Positions 25,134 to 34,987 of a stretch of 64,000 bases of DNA are shown here, in pieces. The stretch's first letter is position 1. Each line of letters begins with the position of its first letter. The stretch covers positions 62,001 through 126,000 of the forward strand of contig PLDC01000005.1 of assembly GCA_003134995.1 (NCBI GenBank). The letters are read 5' to 3'. The stretch is from Acidobacteriaceae bacterium. GTDB lineage: Bacteria > Acidobacteriota > Terriglobia > Terriglobales > Acidobacteriaceae. The notes below the pieces were generated by a model. That model saw only the letters and a program-made list of their open reading frames with translations. It did no database searches and was not told where the DNA came from. The position numbers and the translations under genes are program-made.

Positions 25134-28100
25134 TTAAAAGAGAAACTTCAGCGCGACCTGGATCACGCGTGGGCTGACATCCGACTGGATTTGCCCGAAG
25201 GTCGGCGATTCGATGTCACTCACCGGCAGACGGAAATTCGTATGGTTGAGCACATTGAACAACTCTCCGCGAAATTGAAGTTCTTTTGATTCTGTCAGAC
25301 GAATATTCTTGAACGCGGAGAAGTCCCAGTCCACGTATCGCGGACCCAGCACGGCGTTGCGGCCTTCGTCCCCAAACTGTTCGACTGGAGAATTTGGGTC
25401 CTGAGTAATTGCTTGAAACGCTTTCACGTTGAACCATTCGGCCGCAGTGCGCGGTCCGGAATTTGGATTGCCCACTACGTTGGGGCGATTGCTGGAAAAT
25501 CCCGAAATCTCCGGCGCTTGCCCCTGCAGCGAAACGTCGTTCGAGTCAAACACTGTGAAAGGTGTTCCGCTCATCGCCGTGAAAATTCCGTTCAACTGCC
25601 AGTTGCCAAAAACCTTTCCGTACCAGCTACTCGAGTGCTGCAAGAACGGAAGGCTCCACTGGTAACTCAACACGAGGCGATGGCGGGCATCAAACATGGA
25701 CGGGCCGCGCTCGGCCACGAGATCAAAGGGATTCTGCGCCAGATCATTCTCACCTGCTACAGGCTGCGAGGCCGATCCCGTGATGTTGAACGAAGAGACG
25801 TCGTCGATCGAGTGCGACCACGTATAAGACGCGAGAAATGACAGGCCGTGGCTGAAGCGCTTGCGCAGGCTGGCCTCCAGCGCGTTATAACTGGAGTTCG
25901 CGACGCTGGCGATCTCGCCCACCGAACCGTAAATGCAACTCGACGGCGGGTCCGCCAAGGTGCATCCGGAATACAGGCGCCGGTTATTTACATTATTTTC
26001 GGTGGAGATTGGACAAGGGCTTGCCACCGAGCAGCCAGCGCTGGTCGTATCCACTCCGGGATAATAGACCGCTGGATCGCCTTCAATGAATCGCGGCAGT
26101 CTCACGCCGGTGGTGCCGACATATCCGACTTGAAGTAGCCAGTCCGTGCCGAAGGAATGCTGAATATTCAGATTCCAATCCTGCGCGTAAGGCAGATGCA
26201 GATTGCGCGAGACCACAAGCAACGTCATGGGTTCGGGGAATGGCACTCCGAAGGGATCTGGAGAATAAAACGGATTGGCAAATGAGTTGATGGGAAATCC
26301 TAACTGGAGCGTCTTCAGATACGGAGGCGCGCTGACCGGGTCCTGCAGTGGGCCGCCTTCGCCCGTGTAGTAGGGCTCATAGAAAATTCCGTAAGCCGCA
26401 CTCACCACGGTCTTGGCATCGCCGCGAGGATCCCAGGCAAAGCCGAAGCGCGGAGCAAACGCTGTTTTCTGCGTTGGAATCAATCCCGCAGGGACGCCCG
26501 GATCGCCCGGATACAGTAGTCCCGCCGGGGCGTTGGGAATCACTTGCGACTGCGCTCCCGGAACAAAGAGATTCACCTCGTTATGGTTCTCGGTGGAGGG
26601 AAACGGGAGTTCCCAACGCAATCCCATGTTCAAGGTCAGGCGAGGTGTGACCTTGTAATTATCCTGGGCGTAAGCGTCGAGGGCTCGATCGCGAATTTCA
26701 CGGGCAAAATTTCCGCCGCCTTGCAGAAAGACAACTGGATTGCCCGAAAGATAATTGGCAAAACCGTCGTTGTAGAGGAAGTCCTCATAGGAGGGGATGC
26801 CGGCGAATACAAAAAAGCCATTGGTGGCGATGCCCTGCAATGCATTGATCTGGTCGCGCCGGTAGCCGCCGCCAAATTTGAATTCGTGGCGGCCGTGCAC
26901 CCAACTCAAAGAGCCAGAGACATCGAATGTATTTTGATACGTGTTGCGCGGACCGGTAATAGGGTCGCCCACCGAAGCGTAGCCGCCGACCTGGATAAAC
27001 GGCGGTCCCGCGGCTGAAGGCAGCGTGGGAGCGTACTGAAAACCAAAATCCGCAGGCGATTCATGGTTTAGGTGCTCATCCAGTAAAAACGTATTACGCA
27101 GAAAAGAAAAGCGCGCGACGCCGATGGTGGTGGGCGAAAAGATGTGCGTCTCTTGCGTTACGAAGTTTTGCGCGCGGTCGTACTCGCCGACCGGAAAGCC
27201 TGGGACGTTGGCGCCCACCGGCGAAAGAGGGTCGGTGGTTGGACCGCTGCTATACATGTAGCGGAAATTCAGATTGTCCGCGCGGGTAAGGTAATGATCG
27301 AGCCGCACTCCGAATTGATTGTTGTTCTCGCTTAGAGTTTGCGTGGCGATGAATCCATTCTCTCCAACGTTTGGCGAAGGGAAAAACGGCAAGACATTTG
27401 CAGCGACCGGATCGATGGGAGTGACCAGCGTCATCTGGTTGAATGGCACCGGCTGTCCAAAAAACGTCAATTGCCCCGCGGGGTTGCTGCACATACCGGA
27501 GGTCGGGTCGATGGTCGCTCCGATGGAGGTGCACAGCTCGGCGAAGTTGCCCGTCTTCTCGTCCGCGGAGGGCACGGTCGCGGGAACGGTTTCACCCTGC
27601 CGGTTGCGGAAGCCCTCGTAATATCCGAAGAAAAAAGTTTTGTCCTTAACAATCGGCCCGCCGAAGGTGGCGCCGAACTGGTTCTGCTTCAAAGGCTGAA
27701 CGCTCTGCGTGAAGTAGTCGGAAGAATCCATCGCATCGTTGCGCAGAAATTCCCAGGCGGCGCCATGAAATGAATTGGATCCGGAGCGAGTGACGATATT
27801 GGTGGTCGAGCCGGTGTTGCGTCCGAACTCCGCATTCGCGTTATGGCTGAGAATTTTGAATTCAGCAATCGCGTCAATTGGCGGCTTGAAAACGAAGCCT
27901 CCGTCGACTGAGCTGACGTTATCTGCGCCGTCGATCAGAAAATTATTCGACTCTGGCCGTTGCCCATCGACGGCGTAAGCCTGGTTCTCGCGGGCCGGAC
28001 CGCCAGCTTCGAGCAGTCCGGGAGTCAGGGGTACGACGCCGGGCTGAAGCAATCCCAACTGAGAAAAGTTGCGTCCATCGAGCGGGAGGTCGAGAATCTC

Positions 28101-28547
28101 GCGCTCCATCACAGTCTGCCCAAGGCTGCTGACCGTGCTTTGCACGAGTGCAGCATCCGCGCTGACTTCAACTTGCTGCGACTCCGCGCCAAGCTTGAGT
28201 TGAATGCTGACCGTCGCTGTTTCGTTGACATCCAAAGAAATTCCTTGCCGCAAGTACCTCTGGAAACCTTTGGCCTGAACCTCCAATTGATAATGCCCGA
28301 TCGGAAGTTCGACCAGCACGTACTCTCCCTGATGGTCGGTGACTGCCACTCGCGTCAATCCGGTTTCGATCTGCTTTGCAGTCACAGATGCCGACCGGAC
28401 AATCGCTCCGCTGGGATCGATCACGGTTCCGCGAATGCCTGCCGTGATTTGCTGTGCGGCTAGATTTACGCTTACGAGGTTGAAAACGGCGACGATTGGC
28501 AAAAGTACGAACAGGCGCTTCCTCATACCGCTCACGCATTTCCCCAT
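25134..28547 (-). CDS. Oar-like TonB-dependent receptor
   Basis: The 1137-aa outer-membrane protein has a signal peptide (to about residue 32). A carboxypeptidase-regulatory-like domain follows (about 35-125: ITAGIRGTVIDPSGAIVRSA, ending QVEVSADAA), then a plug (LPLDGRNFSQLGLLQPGVVP, DGQRPESNNFLIDGADN). The large beta-barrel ends in the aromatic terminus VIQVALKFLF. This is the expanded Acidobacteriota type of TonB receptor, thought to import large or complex nutrients; the ligand is unknown. The ATG follows GAGGAAAA, and a good promoter lies at 28651-28678. The next gene starts at the base after its TAA. Confidence 0.9.
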   Translation of the reverse strand: MGKCVSGMRKRLFVLLPIVAVFNLVSVNLAAQQITAGIRGTVIDPSGAIVRSASVTAKQIETGLTRVAVTDHQGEYVLVELPIGHYQLEVQAKGFQRYLRQGISLDVNETATVSIQLKLGAESQQVEVSADAALVQSTVSSLGQTVMEREILDLPLDGRNFSQLGLLQPGVVPLTPGLLEAGGPARENQAYAVDGQRPESNNFLIDGADNVSSVDGGFVFKPPIDAIAEFKILSHNANAEFGRNTGSTTNIVTRSGSNSFHGAAWEFLRNDAMDSSDYFTQSVQPLKQNQFGATFGGPIVKDKTFFFGYYEGFRNRQGETVPATVPSADEKTGNFAELCTSIGATIDPTSGMCSNPAGQLTFFGQPVPFNQMTLVTPIDPVAANVLPFFPSPNVGENGFIATQTLSENNNQFGVRLDHYLTRADNLNFRYMYSSGPTTDPLSPVGANVPGFPVGEYDRAQNFVTQETHIFSPTTIGVARFSFLRNTFLLDEHLNHESPADFGFQYAPTLPSAAGPPFIQVGGYASVGDPITGPRNTYQNTFDVSGSLSWVHGRHEFKFGGGYRRDQINALQGIATNGFFVFAGIPSYEDFLYNDGFANYLSGNPVVFLQGGGNFAREIRDRALDAYAQDNYKVTPRLTLNMGLRWELPFPSTENHNEVNLFVPGAQSQVIPNAPAGLLYPGDPGVPAGLIPTQKTAFAPRFGFAWDPRGDAKTVVSAAYGIFYEPYYTGEGGPLQDPVSAPPYLKTLQLGFPINSFANPFYSPDPFGVPFPEPMTLLVVSRNLHLPYAQDWNLNIQHSFGTDWLLQVGYVGTTGVRLPRFIEGDPAVYYPGVDTTSAGCSVASPCPISTENNVNNRRLYSGCTLADPPSSCIYGSVGEIASVANSSYNALEASLRKRFSHGLSFLASYTWSHSIDDVSSFNITGSASQPVAGENDLAQNPFDLVAERGPSMFDARHRLVLSYQWSLPFLQHSSSWYGKVFGNWQLNGIFTAMSGTPFTVFDSNDVSLQGQAPEISGFSSNRPNVVGNPNSGPRTAAEWFNVKAFQAITQDPNSPVEQFGDEGRNAVLGPRYVDWDFSAFKNIRLTESKELQFRGELFNVLNHTNFRLPVSDIESPTFGQIQSDVSPRVIQVALKFLF

Positions 28548-28650
28548 TTTTCCTCACGAATCGCAATTGACGCTTGGGACAAAGAACATCCCTGACAGCA
28601 GCAACAATTCAGCAGGTGTAGCGAGATCCCACAGAATCTAAAGTTCGGCG

Positions 28651-28678
28651 ATTATAGGGACGCGCGGCGAGAGGTCAA
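28651..28678 (-). promoter_or_regulatory. Promoter of the TonB receptor gene
   Basis: TTGACC (28673-28678), a 16-bp spacer and a perfect TATAAT (28651-28656) on the minus strand, leaving a leader of roughly 97 nt before the ATG at 28547. Confidence 0.68.
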
Positions 28679-28790
28679 TAATAGGAAAGGAGTATTAGCT
28701 TTTGTGAAGGGGCGAAACGAAGACAATTGGCGCACGCGTTCTGATCTTTGGCTCGAAGTCGAGATCAAAAATAAAAAACGACCAAAAAGC

Positions 28791-28831
28791 GCCGGCCCTG
28801 TCTCCTGAAAGAATTGAGAGACAGGGCCGGC
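28791..28831 (-). terminator. Rho-independent terminator
   Basis: A perfect 14-bp stem, GCCGGCCCTGTCTC with GAGACAGGGCCGGC, encloses a 13-nt loop. On the minus strand it is followed by GCTTTTTGG and further T runs. It lies just after the stop of the gene at 28851. Confidence 0.8.
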
Positions 28832-28850
28832 AATCGCACTATTTAATTTT

Positions 28851-30800
28851 CTAGTGCTTGCGAATATTGGCGGCGCCGGGTGCGAGATACCAGGGCGTCG
28901 CGGTTTCGTCGGTCTTTAGGAACTGCAGTAGCTGGGTAGATACCTTTAACTGACCGAAGGTGGAGGATGGGTGGGTGCCGTCGGCGGAGAAATCTTCGCA
29001 ATCCCACTCGAGGCCGTCTGCCCTGCCCAGCATTCCGTTGGCCCAGTAGTACGGACCCCACGCCATCCAGGGGGCCAGGATGGGCGAGCAACCGTTGTAA
29101 CCATCGCAAAGGTTGGCGTTGCCGTTGAGCTGGTCTCCGATAGCGTTTTTCACAGCGTAGCCCGCTTCGAACGCGTAAGGCTCGGGATCGTCGGGATCGA
29201 CCAGGCCATTGGAAAAGCCTCCGTAGACGCGCGAAGACCAGTACATCAGCTTCACGTTCGGGAAGTTGGTGAGCACGTCTTGCGCGAGAGTTTCATACTC
29301 GGCCTGCATGGTGGTCATATCTGTGGGGAAGGTTCCGGTCTTAATCGAGTCCGTATCTTCGATCCAAACAGCAACTACCTGGTCGGGAGTTACTCCGTTT
29401 TGCGGGAGGTAGTTATTGAGGATCGTGGACCAGTAATAGGAACTGGAACTCACGAACTCGTTGGGCGTTGCGCCGCCCTGCGCTCCATTGACGATCACCA
29501 AGTTAGGATTCTTCTCGGGATCAGAGTTGGCGATTGGAAGGAATCGGTTGAACTCGTTCTGCGCGGTGGATTCGCCGAGCGCGAGCAGAACATATTTTCC
29601 GGTCGGGTCAGGCTGGCCAGTGGAACTGAGAGGCCCAATGCTCTGCGCCAAACTCAACCCGTAGGCATACTGAGCCGAGGGATAAACGTTGGCGCCGTCG
29701 GGGTACAAGCCACCTTCTTCGCCCTCGTAGGTTCCGGTGCCGAGATCAGTAAGAGCCTGAATCGGCGTTGATGTGCCGGCAACATCCCACGAGAGATTGT
29801 TGCAGCTGTCTCCCATGTTAGCGTAAACGCCGAGGGTGAACGTCTTCTTGACGGTGTTGGGCTTGGAGCCCTTCACTTGGATCGAGAAGGTGTAGGTTCC
29901 CGCCTGAACGCTGGAAGCAAGTGTGCCGCTGATTACACCGGCGCTCGAAAGAGTCAGACCGGAAGGCAAGGTCGTACCGCTAGCCATGCTCCAGGTAAAT
30001 GGCCCGGTTCCTGAACTCGTGGTCAGTGTGGCTTCGTATGCGGCCGAGGCGGTTGCCTGGGGCAAGGTCGCGTTTGTAGCAATCGCAAGCGACTTTGCGG
30101 CTACTCCGTTGCCTGAAATGCTCACGCCATTATCTGGAATCTCGTTATAAGTAAGGTCGATGTTGCCGGTCTCGGATGTGATTCGGCTCGGACTGTAGTA
30201 GACCGAGACCGTGAGGCTGCCGCCCTTCGCGATGGAGTAAGGCAGTGTGATGGCGTTAGTGGTGAAATCGGCCGGTGAGATGGTAATCGTATTCAGATTG
30301 ATGCTGGCGTTGCCGGTATTGGTAATAGTGAAAGTCTGGGCGACGCTGGTCGATCCAACTGCCTGATTGGGGAACGACAACGAAGTTCCACTCAGGCTTA
30401 CCGTTGTCTGGGGTGCCAAACCGGTTCCGGTCAAGGGCACGTTCACCACGGTCGAGTCTGACATGGTGATGACGAAGTTGCAGTCATAAGACTGGGCCGC
30501 GAGCGGCTGAAAGAATATGGAGTAGTGCGTGATGTCGCCGGGCTTGGCCAGAGAAGTGGGAGCGACTCCGGAAGATATTCCGTAGCCCGCGCAGGAGAAG
30601 CCGACGGTATTAATGATCGCGGCTCCTGACTTTTGTATGTTCGTGATCGTGAGTACCTTGGAGCCGGTCACCTTGCCAACATAGGTATTGGCGAAGCTCA
30701 ACGAACCGGGGCTGGAGGAAACATCCTGGCCGATGGCCGGTAGTACCGCTGCCAAACTCAACAAGAAACCCACAACCGCGGTCGACAGAGTGCGTTGCAT
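28851..30800 (-). CDS. Exported ASH / He_PIG / SGNH-like protein
   Basis: The 649-aa product is a paralogue of the first 655 residues of the protein at 18006-21779. It has a signal peptide (to about 28, ending PAIGQ), two ASH-like domains (SLSFANTYVGKVTGSKVLTI; SLSFPNQAVGSTSVAQTFTI) and an He_PIG-type Ig domain. An SGNH-like region follows, with ALGESTAQNEFNR, LVIVNGAQGGATPNEF and DGTHPSSTFGQLKVSTQLLQ. It stops where its relative begins the Big-1 repeats, so it is the catalytic unit alone. The ATG at 30798-30800 follows AGGAGC. A terminator lies just downstream and a candidate promoter at 31109-31136. Confidence 0.8.
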   Translation of the reverse strand: MQRTLSTAVVGFLLSLAAVLPAIGQDVSSSPGSLSFANTYVGKVTGSKVLTITNIQKSGAAIINTVGFSCAGYGISSGVAPTSLAKPGDITHYSIFFQPLAAQSYDCNFVITMSDSTVVNVPLTGTGLAPQTTVSLSGTSLSFPNQAVGSTSVAQTFTITNTGNASINLNTITISPADFTTNAITLPYSIAKGGSLTVSVYYSPSRITSETGNIDLTYNEIPDNGVSISGNGVAAKSLAIATNATLPQATASAAYEATLTTSSGTGPFTWSMASGTTLPSGLTLSSAGVISGTLASSVQAGTYTFSIQVKGSKPNTVKKTFTLGVYANMGDSCNNLSWDVAGTSTPIQALTDLGTGTYEGEEGGLYPDGANVYPSAQYAYGLSLAQSIGPLSSTGQPDPTGKYVLLALGESTAQNEFNRFLPIANSDPEKNPNLVIVNGAQGGATPNEFVSSSSYYWSTILNNYLPQNGVTPDQVVAVWIEDTDSIKTGTFPTDMTTMQAEYETLAQDVLTNFPNVKLMYWSSRVYGGFSNGLVDPDDPEPYAFEAGYAVKNAIGDQLNGNANLCDGYNGCSPILAPWMAWGPYYWANGMLGRADGLEWDCEDFSADGTHPSSTFGQLKVSTQLLQFLKTDETATPWYLAPGAANIRKH

Positions 30801-31108
30801 AGTAGCTCCTGTATTCTGGTTATCCATTTCTCTTATGCGCAGATTCTTCTGTATGCAGATCTCTCATCTTTATTAGGCGAAGAACCGGGTGTCATAGTGA
30901 CAGACGGAATCCACACATGCTTGGTTCAAGATGGCAGGCACACACGAAAAACAGACATTCCTAGGTACTTCAAAAAGAAACCTGGTAATTCCGACGGACG
31001 ATCTCGCAACTCAACCGCGCCTTTGAACGGCTCTCTGGGTCAGCAGGGTTGAAGGAAAACCACCCGATCTAGCGTTACTCCTCGGGGGGATGAGGAGATC
31101 GTGGCGCT

Positions 31109-31157
31109 ATTCTAGCCCGGTCTTGCTGCGTGTCAAGAATGAAAGTTCTTGCATACT
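31109..31157 (-). promoter_or_regulatory. Promoter with AGTATGCA box
   Basis: On the minus strand, AGTATGCA (31150-31157) stands 13 bases before TTGACA (31131-31136). A 16-bp spacer and TAGAAT (31109-31114) follow. The same order and near-identical intervening text occur at 50898-50946. Confidence 0.6.
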
Positions 31158-31466
31158 GCTGGTTTTGAAAAGCGGCGCGACGCAGTTTCTTGCAGCCTGG
31201 AGCGTCGCATCTTGCTAGCAACTCTGATGTCTAAACTTTTTTCTCCACTCTTGAGTCTCAAGTCTTAAGTCTTACGACCTCTCACTTTGTTTAATTCTTC
31301 GCACGAGTTTTCAGGCAGACGGGCTGCGCTTGTAGAGCCGCCGAAGATTTTTTCCCATATTGGTGAGGAATTGGATGAAAAGCCGCGCCCAATGCGGAGA
31401 ATGCACTTCTGAGACCTAGTCACAGGACAACGGTCTATTTAAAGTTCATGTCGAGGCCGCCGAATC

Positions 31467-31503
31467 GAGCGGCATTCCGAAATCCCCATTCGAGGTATTT
31501 TAA
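31467..31503 (+). promoter_or_regulatory. Leader shared with gene at 61639
   Basis: GAGCGGCATTCCGAAATCCC continues to a TTCGAG and GTATTTTAA just before the ATG. It aligns with 61601-61638 almost base for base. The GAGG in it can act as the ribosome binding site. Confidence 0.55.
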
Positions 31504-33534
31504 ATGCGCGCCACTCCCCCATCGGCCAGCGGTATCGGGTCGTCTGCTAAATGTGCCTCTCTTCGATTCAACTCCCTTCGCTCTCTTCAACTCAGGATTC
31601 CGAGCGTCACTCTGATTGCACTGTTGCTGCCGTTCTTTCTTATTACTGGCGCGATGGGACAGGCGACCATCAATGAGAAGCTGGAAACAGTCACCCTTTA
31701 CGTGGATGGAGCGACGGGAAACGATTCAAACCCGGGCACCGAGTCGAAACCGTTTAAGACGATTGGCGCGGGCGTGTCTGCGGCGGAGACTAATAATCAC
31801 AACAGCATTGGGACCAAAGTGACCATCGAGGCTGGAACGTATCGCGAAAGCATCACGATGAGCCACAGTAGCAAAGATACTTCCCTGCCGATCACCATCG
31901 AAGCGGCGACAAACGGGACGGTAATTGTGAGCGGGGCTACGGTCTACACCGGCTTCTCTGAGTATTCGGATAATCACAGCATCTACACCACGAGTTGGAC
32001 TAATAACTGGGGCACCTGTCCTCAGCTTTCGACCTGCCCTTTCCAACAGGAGATCACGATGCGGCAGGAGTTGGTGGCTGTGAATGGCACAGTGCTGACG
32101 CAGGTGATGTCTATAACGCAAATGCAGCAGGGAACGTTCTACGTGGACGAAACCGGCAACCTACTTTACGTGTGGCCGGCATCCGGAACCGACATGGGCA
32201 CCGCAACCGTGGAGGCCGGGACTTCGTCGTCGATTTTTCAGATTGATCACAAATCTTATATCGTGATCCGCGGACTGACTTTTCAATACGCCAATACCTG
32301 CCATGCTTCGGCAGCCGTGGCAGTGACGGGCGAGTCTTCAAATATTGAGTTCGATACTGACATTTTTCAGTGGAACAACGGCCAGGGCTTGAGCATCTCG
32401 AATCCGGCAACATATTTCACGGTGGAGAACAGTTCGGCGCTGCACAACGGCGATAGCGGATTCCAGGAGGCCACCACGCTTTATGGGCTGTGGCAATCGG
32501 ACACGACCTCCTATAACAATTGGCGTGGCGCTCAGGGCGCTTATTACGTGTGCAACACTTCAGGCTTCCATGCATGGCAGGTACACGACGACACTATTGA
32601 CGGCCTGACCATAAGCTATAACGAGGCCTACGGTCTCCACTGGGATACTGATAATGCGAGCATCAGCACCAGTGGAATTATTGCCACCTCCAATTTGAGG
32701 AGCGGAATCTTCGTAGAGAAAGACGAGGGGCCGATCACGCTGAACACCGCCTACATCTGTAATCATACCGGCGCGCAGGTTGTGGGCGGGTTGGTGTTGC
32801 GTAACTCAGAGGGCGTTTCGCTTACAGACAGCGTCCTGATGAATAACGCGGCATCTCAAATTATTTTGATTGGAGTGAAGGGCGGCATTGAAGTCACCAA
32901 CTGGCAAACTGGCAAGGAAACCAACTTGATAACCCAGGACTTCACGAACACTGGAAACACGATTCAGGGAAACAGCAGCACGCAGTTATTGTTCGACGAC
33001 GGCTATCTGAACGATTCAGACTGGACAACTTTCCAGACCTCGCTGGTGTCGAAGAACAACACGTGGTGGAACACTTCGAGCACGACCACACCCTACACCA
33101 TCCCTTCACCCAACGATTGGACCTACGATGATTTCTCATCGTGGAAGAGCGCAACCACACAGGATTCGAGTTCGAGTTACAAGCAGCCCTCGGGCAGTCC
33201 CGGGACAGCCTGCGCCTTGAGTCCGGTGGGCACGGATTTCTGGATCACCGTCGACAACGCGCTTCTGACGGTGAAGCCGGGCAAGTCGGCTACTTTTAAC
33301 CTGGCGCTGACTCCGTTGAATTTTACGGGGACGGTCACACTGACGCTGGACGGAATCACCGAAGTGAAAGGACTGTCGGCGACGCTCAGTCCGAACTCGA
33401 TCAAGACCTCTGGAACCTCTGTGTTAACGGTGACTGCAGGAACGAACACGGCGGCCGGAACTTATTCGATCATTGTGATCGCCAACAACGGCAGCATCAC
33501 TCGTACGGTGACGGTGCAGTTGACGGTTTCGTAG
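31504..33534 (+). CDS. Exported right-handed beta-helix protein
   Basis: The 676-aa product has a long n-region, then a membrane-spanning signal (LIALLLPFFLITGAMGQ, to about residue 53). A parallel beta-helix domain of the pectate-lyase-like type follows: TLYVDGATGNDSNPGTESKPFKTIGAGV is the typical opening of such proteins, and YIVIRGLTFQYANT and later blades fit helix coils. The C-terminal 90 residues form an Ig-like domain (FWITVDNALLTVKPGKSATF to the end). Related beta-helix proteins bind or cleave polysaccharides, but no catalytic set can be assigned. The ATG has GAGG nine bases upstream in a leader shared with the gene at 61639. A strong palindromic terminator follows at 33553. Confidence 0.75.
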   Translation: MRATPPSASGIGSSAKCASLRFNSLRSLQLRIPSVTLIALLLPFFLITGAMGQATINEKLETVTLYVDGATGNDSNPGTESKPFKTIGAGVSAAETNNHNSIGTKVTIEAGTYRESITMSHSSKDTSLPITIEAATNGTVIVSGATVYTGFSEYSDNHSIYTTSWTNNWGTCPQLSTCPFQQEITMRQELVAVNGTVLTQVMSITQMQQGTFYVDETGNLLYVWPASGTDMGTATVEAGTSSSIFQIDHKSYIVIRGLTFQYANTCHASAAVAVTGESSNIEFDTDIFQWNNGQGLSISNPATYFTVENSSALHNGDSGFQEATTLYGLWQSDTTSYNNWRGAQGAYYVCNTSGFHAWQVHDDTIDGLTISYNEAYGLHWDTDNASISTSGIIATSNLRSGIFVEKDEGPITLNTAYICNHTGAQVVGGLVLRNSEGVSLTDSVLMNNAASQIILIGVKGGIEVTNWQTGKETNLITQDFTNTGNTIQGNSSTQLLFDDGYLNDSDWTTFQTSLVSKNNTWWNTSSTTTPYTIPSPNDWTYDDFSSWKSATTQDSSSSYKQPSGSPGTACALSPVGTDFWITVDNALLTVKPGKSATFNLALTPLNFTGTVTLTLDGITEVKGLSATLSPNSIKTSGTSVLTVTAGTNTAAGTYSIIVIANNGSITRTVTVQLTVS

Positions 33535-33552
33535 GGTCGTAGCCTTCTCAGG

Positions 33553-33592
33553 AAAATTAGCCCGCGGCGGAATTCTGCCGCGGGCTAATTTT
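33553..33592. terminator. Perfect bidirectional terminator
   Basis: A 16-bp perfect stem, AAAATTAGCCCGCGGC with GCCGCGGGCTAATTTT, encloses an 8-nt loop. A-tract and T-tract flank both sides, so it can stop transcription on either strand. It follows the beta-helix gene. Confidence 0.88.
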
Positions 33593-33684
33593 ATTCCGAA
33601 CTGTTGTCGGTTTTCCTCCTCCTAGTCGTCATCGATCGGGGGATCTTCGGTTTTGCGTACACATCCAACGAACCTGCTAATGTA

Positions 33685-34833
33685 TTGAAGCATTCCTTCG
33701 CGCTCCCGTACACTTTTCTGTTGCGAACGAAAGCACAAATCGGCGCTGGATTATTTCTTGCGAGCTTGCTCGCGGTTTCAGTCGCTCCCTCGCAAACGCC
33801 CACCGGCGCGCGTCCGGCGTTGCCGCTCGGTAGCGTGATCGCCGGCCGGGAGATGACCACTGCGCGCGCGGGCCACACGGCCACCGCGCTGCCCGACTTT
33901 ACGGTGTTGATCGTCGGCGGCAGAAATGCACATGGAACGATCCTGGCCGGCACTGAGGTCTACGATCCAACTACAGAGAAATTCACCAAGGCAGGCAGAA
34001 TGGCGGTGCCGCGGGAAGGACATATCGCGGCCGTCCTAGGGGATGCAAAAATCCTGATCGCCGGGGGTTCGACGCGCGGCGGCGTTGCGTTGTCGAGTTG
34101 TGAGGATTACGACTTCGAGACTGGAAGATTCACCACGCGGGGAAACATGCATGCGCGCCGCGCTCATGCTGCAGCCATCGTGCTGCGCAACGGAAAGCTT
34201 CTCGTCACCGGAGGCGATGACGGCGCCCAGTCGCTCGATTCAGCCGAAACCTACGATCTTCTCGATGGCAAGTGGACCGTCGCCGGCAAGATGACCGCGG
34301 CCCACGCGAATCATACGGCGACCATGCTCTCCGATGGACGCGTTCTGATCACGGGGGGAACTGGAAGCCATCACTCAGTGCTGGCCAGCGCAGAGATCTA
34401 CGACCCCAAGACCAATCAATTTACCGTCGTCGGCAGCTTGCATGACGCACGATCCGGGCATACAGCGGCACTTCTCACCTATGGAAAAGTTCTGATCGCC
34501 GGCGGCGCGGATGCGCAGGGAAAACCTCTCGCGTCGGCAGAACTCTACGATCCGCAATCTGGAACTTTTACTGCAACCGGGAGGCTTACAGAACCGCGGT
34601 CCAAACTCCCTGACTCCACGGCTTTGCTGGATGGCCGCGTTCTGATTGTGGGCGGCGCGCCGTCCGTGGAGATTTACGAGCCGAGAAGCGGCACGTTCCG
34701 CACCGCATCCGGAAGCCTGGATACTGCTCGTTACTATCCTGCGACGATCAAGCTCATGGACGGCACCACTCGCATCTTCGGTGGAGCAGACGCCAAAGGC
34801 GTCAGCACCGCCAAGACATGGATTTACCGCTAG
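33685..34833 (+). CDS. Exported Kelch-like beta-propeller protein
   Basis: The product of about 382 aa has a signal region (FLLRTKAQIGAGLFLASLLAVSVAPSQ) followed by six or seven Kelch-type blades. Repeats show the pattern GHTATxLxDGRVLIxGG, ASAEIYDPxTxxF: for example HTATMLSDGRVLITGGTGSH and ASAELYDPQSGTFTATG. Such propellers bind ligands or act as galactose-oxidase-like scaffolds; no copper-site tyrosine or cysteine pattern was identified. The start is uncertain: TTG at 33685 or 33721 is likely. The open frame reaches back to 33604, but that leaves only 12 bp behind a terminator. Confidence 0.72.
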   Translation: MKHSFALPYTFLLRTKAQIGAGLFLASLLAVSVAPSQTPTGARPALPLGSVIAGREMTTARAGHTATALPDFTVLIVGGRNAHGTILAGTEVYDPTTEKFTKAGRMAVPREGHIAAVLGDAKILIAGGSTRGGVALSSCEDYDFETGRFTTRGNMHARRAHAAAIVLRNGKLLVTGGDDGAQSLDSAETYDLLDGKWTVAGKMTAAHANHTATMLSDGRVLITGGTGSHHSVLASAEIYDPKTNQFTVVGSLHDARSGHTAALLTYGKVLIAGGADAQGKPLASAELYDPQSGTFTATGRLTEPRSKLPDSTALLDGRVLIVGGAPSVEIYEPRSGTFRTASGSLDTARYYPATIKLMDGTTRIFGGADAKGVSTAKTWIYR

Positions 34834-34987
34834 CAGTTTCTTGACCCAAAGCCTTAAATGACTTGTGCATGATGCCAAAAAGAAACAGGATCTTTTCGCG
34901 CTTCCGGGCGCAACTCAGTGTAAAGTTTCGTGTTTGTGTTGGCAGGATATTAGGCGCGCCTTCGTCGAGGAAGGAATCACGGAGACA

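Larger units (their letters stand above)
30801..31503. other. Divergent intergenic region
   Basis: The region lies between divergent exported-protein genes. It contains the minus-strand promoter with an AGTATGCA box (31109-31157), a CTCCTC/GAGGAG hairpin (31078-31097) inside that transcript, and the leader shared with the gene at 61639 (31467-31503). About 300 nt of minus-strand leader look structured, but no known riboswitch was recognised. Confidence 0.45.

Noticed and set aside
30801-31100. Riboswitch in the long minus-strand leader
   Set aside because: Searched by eye for cobalamin, SAM, TPP and c-di-GMP consensus elements; none fitted well enough to name.
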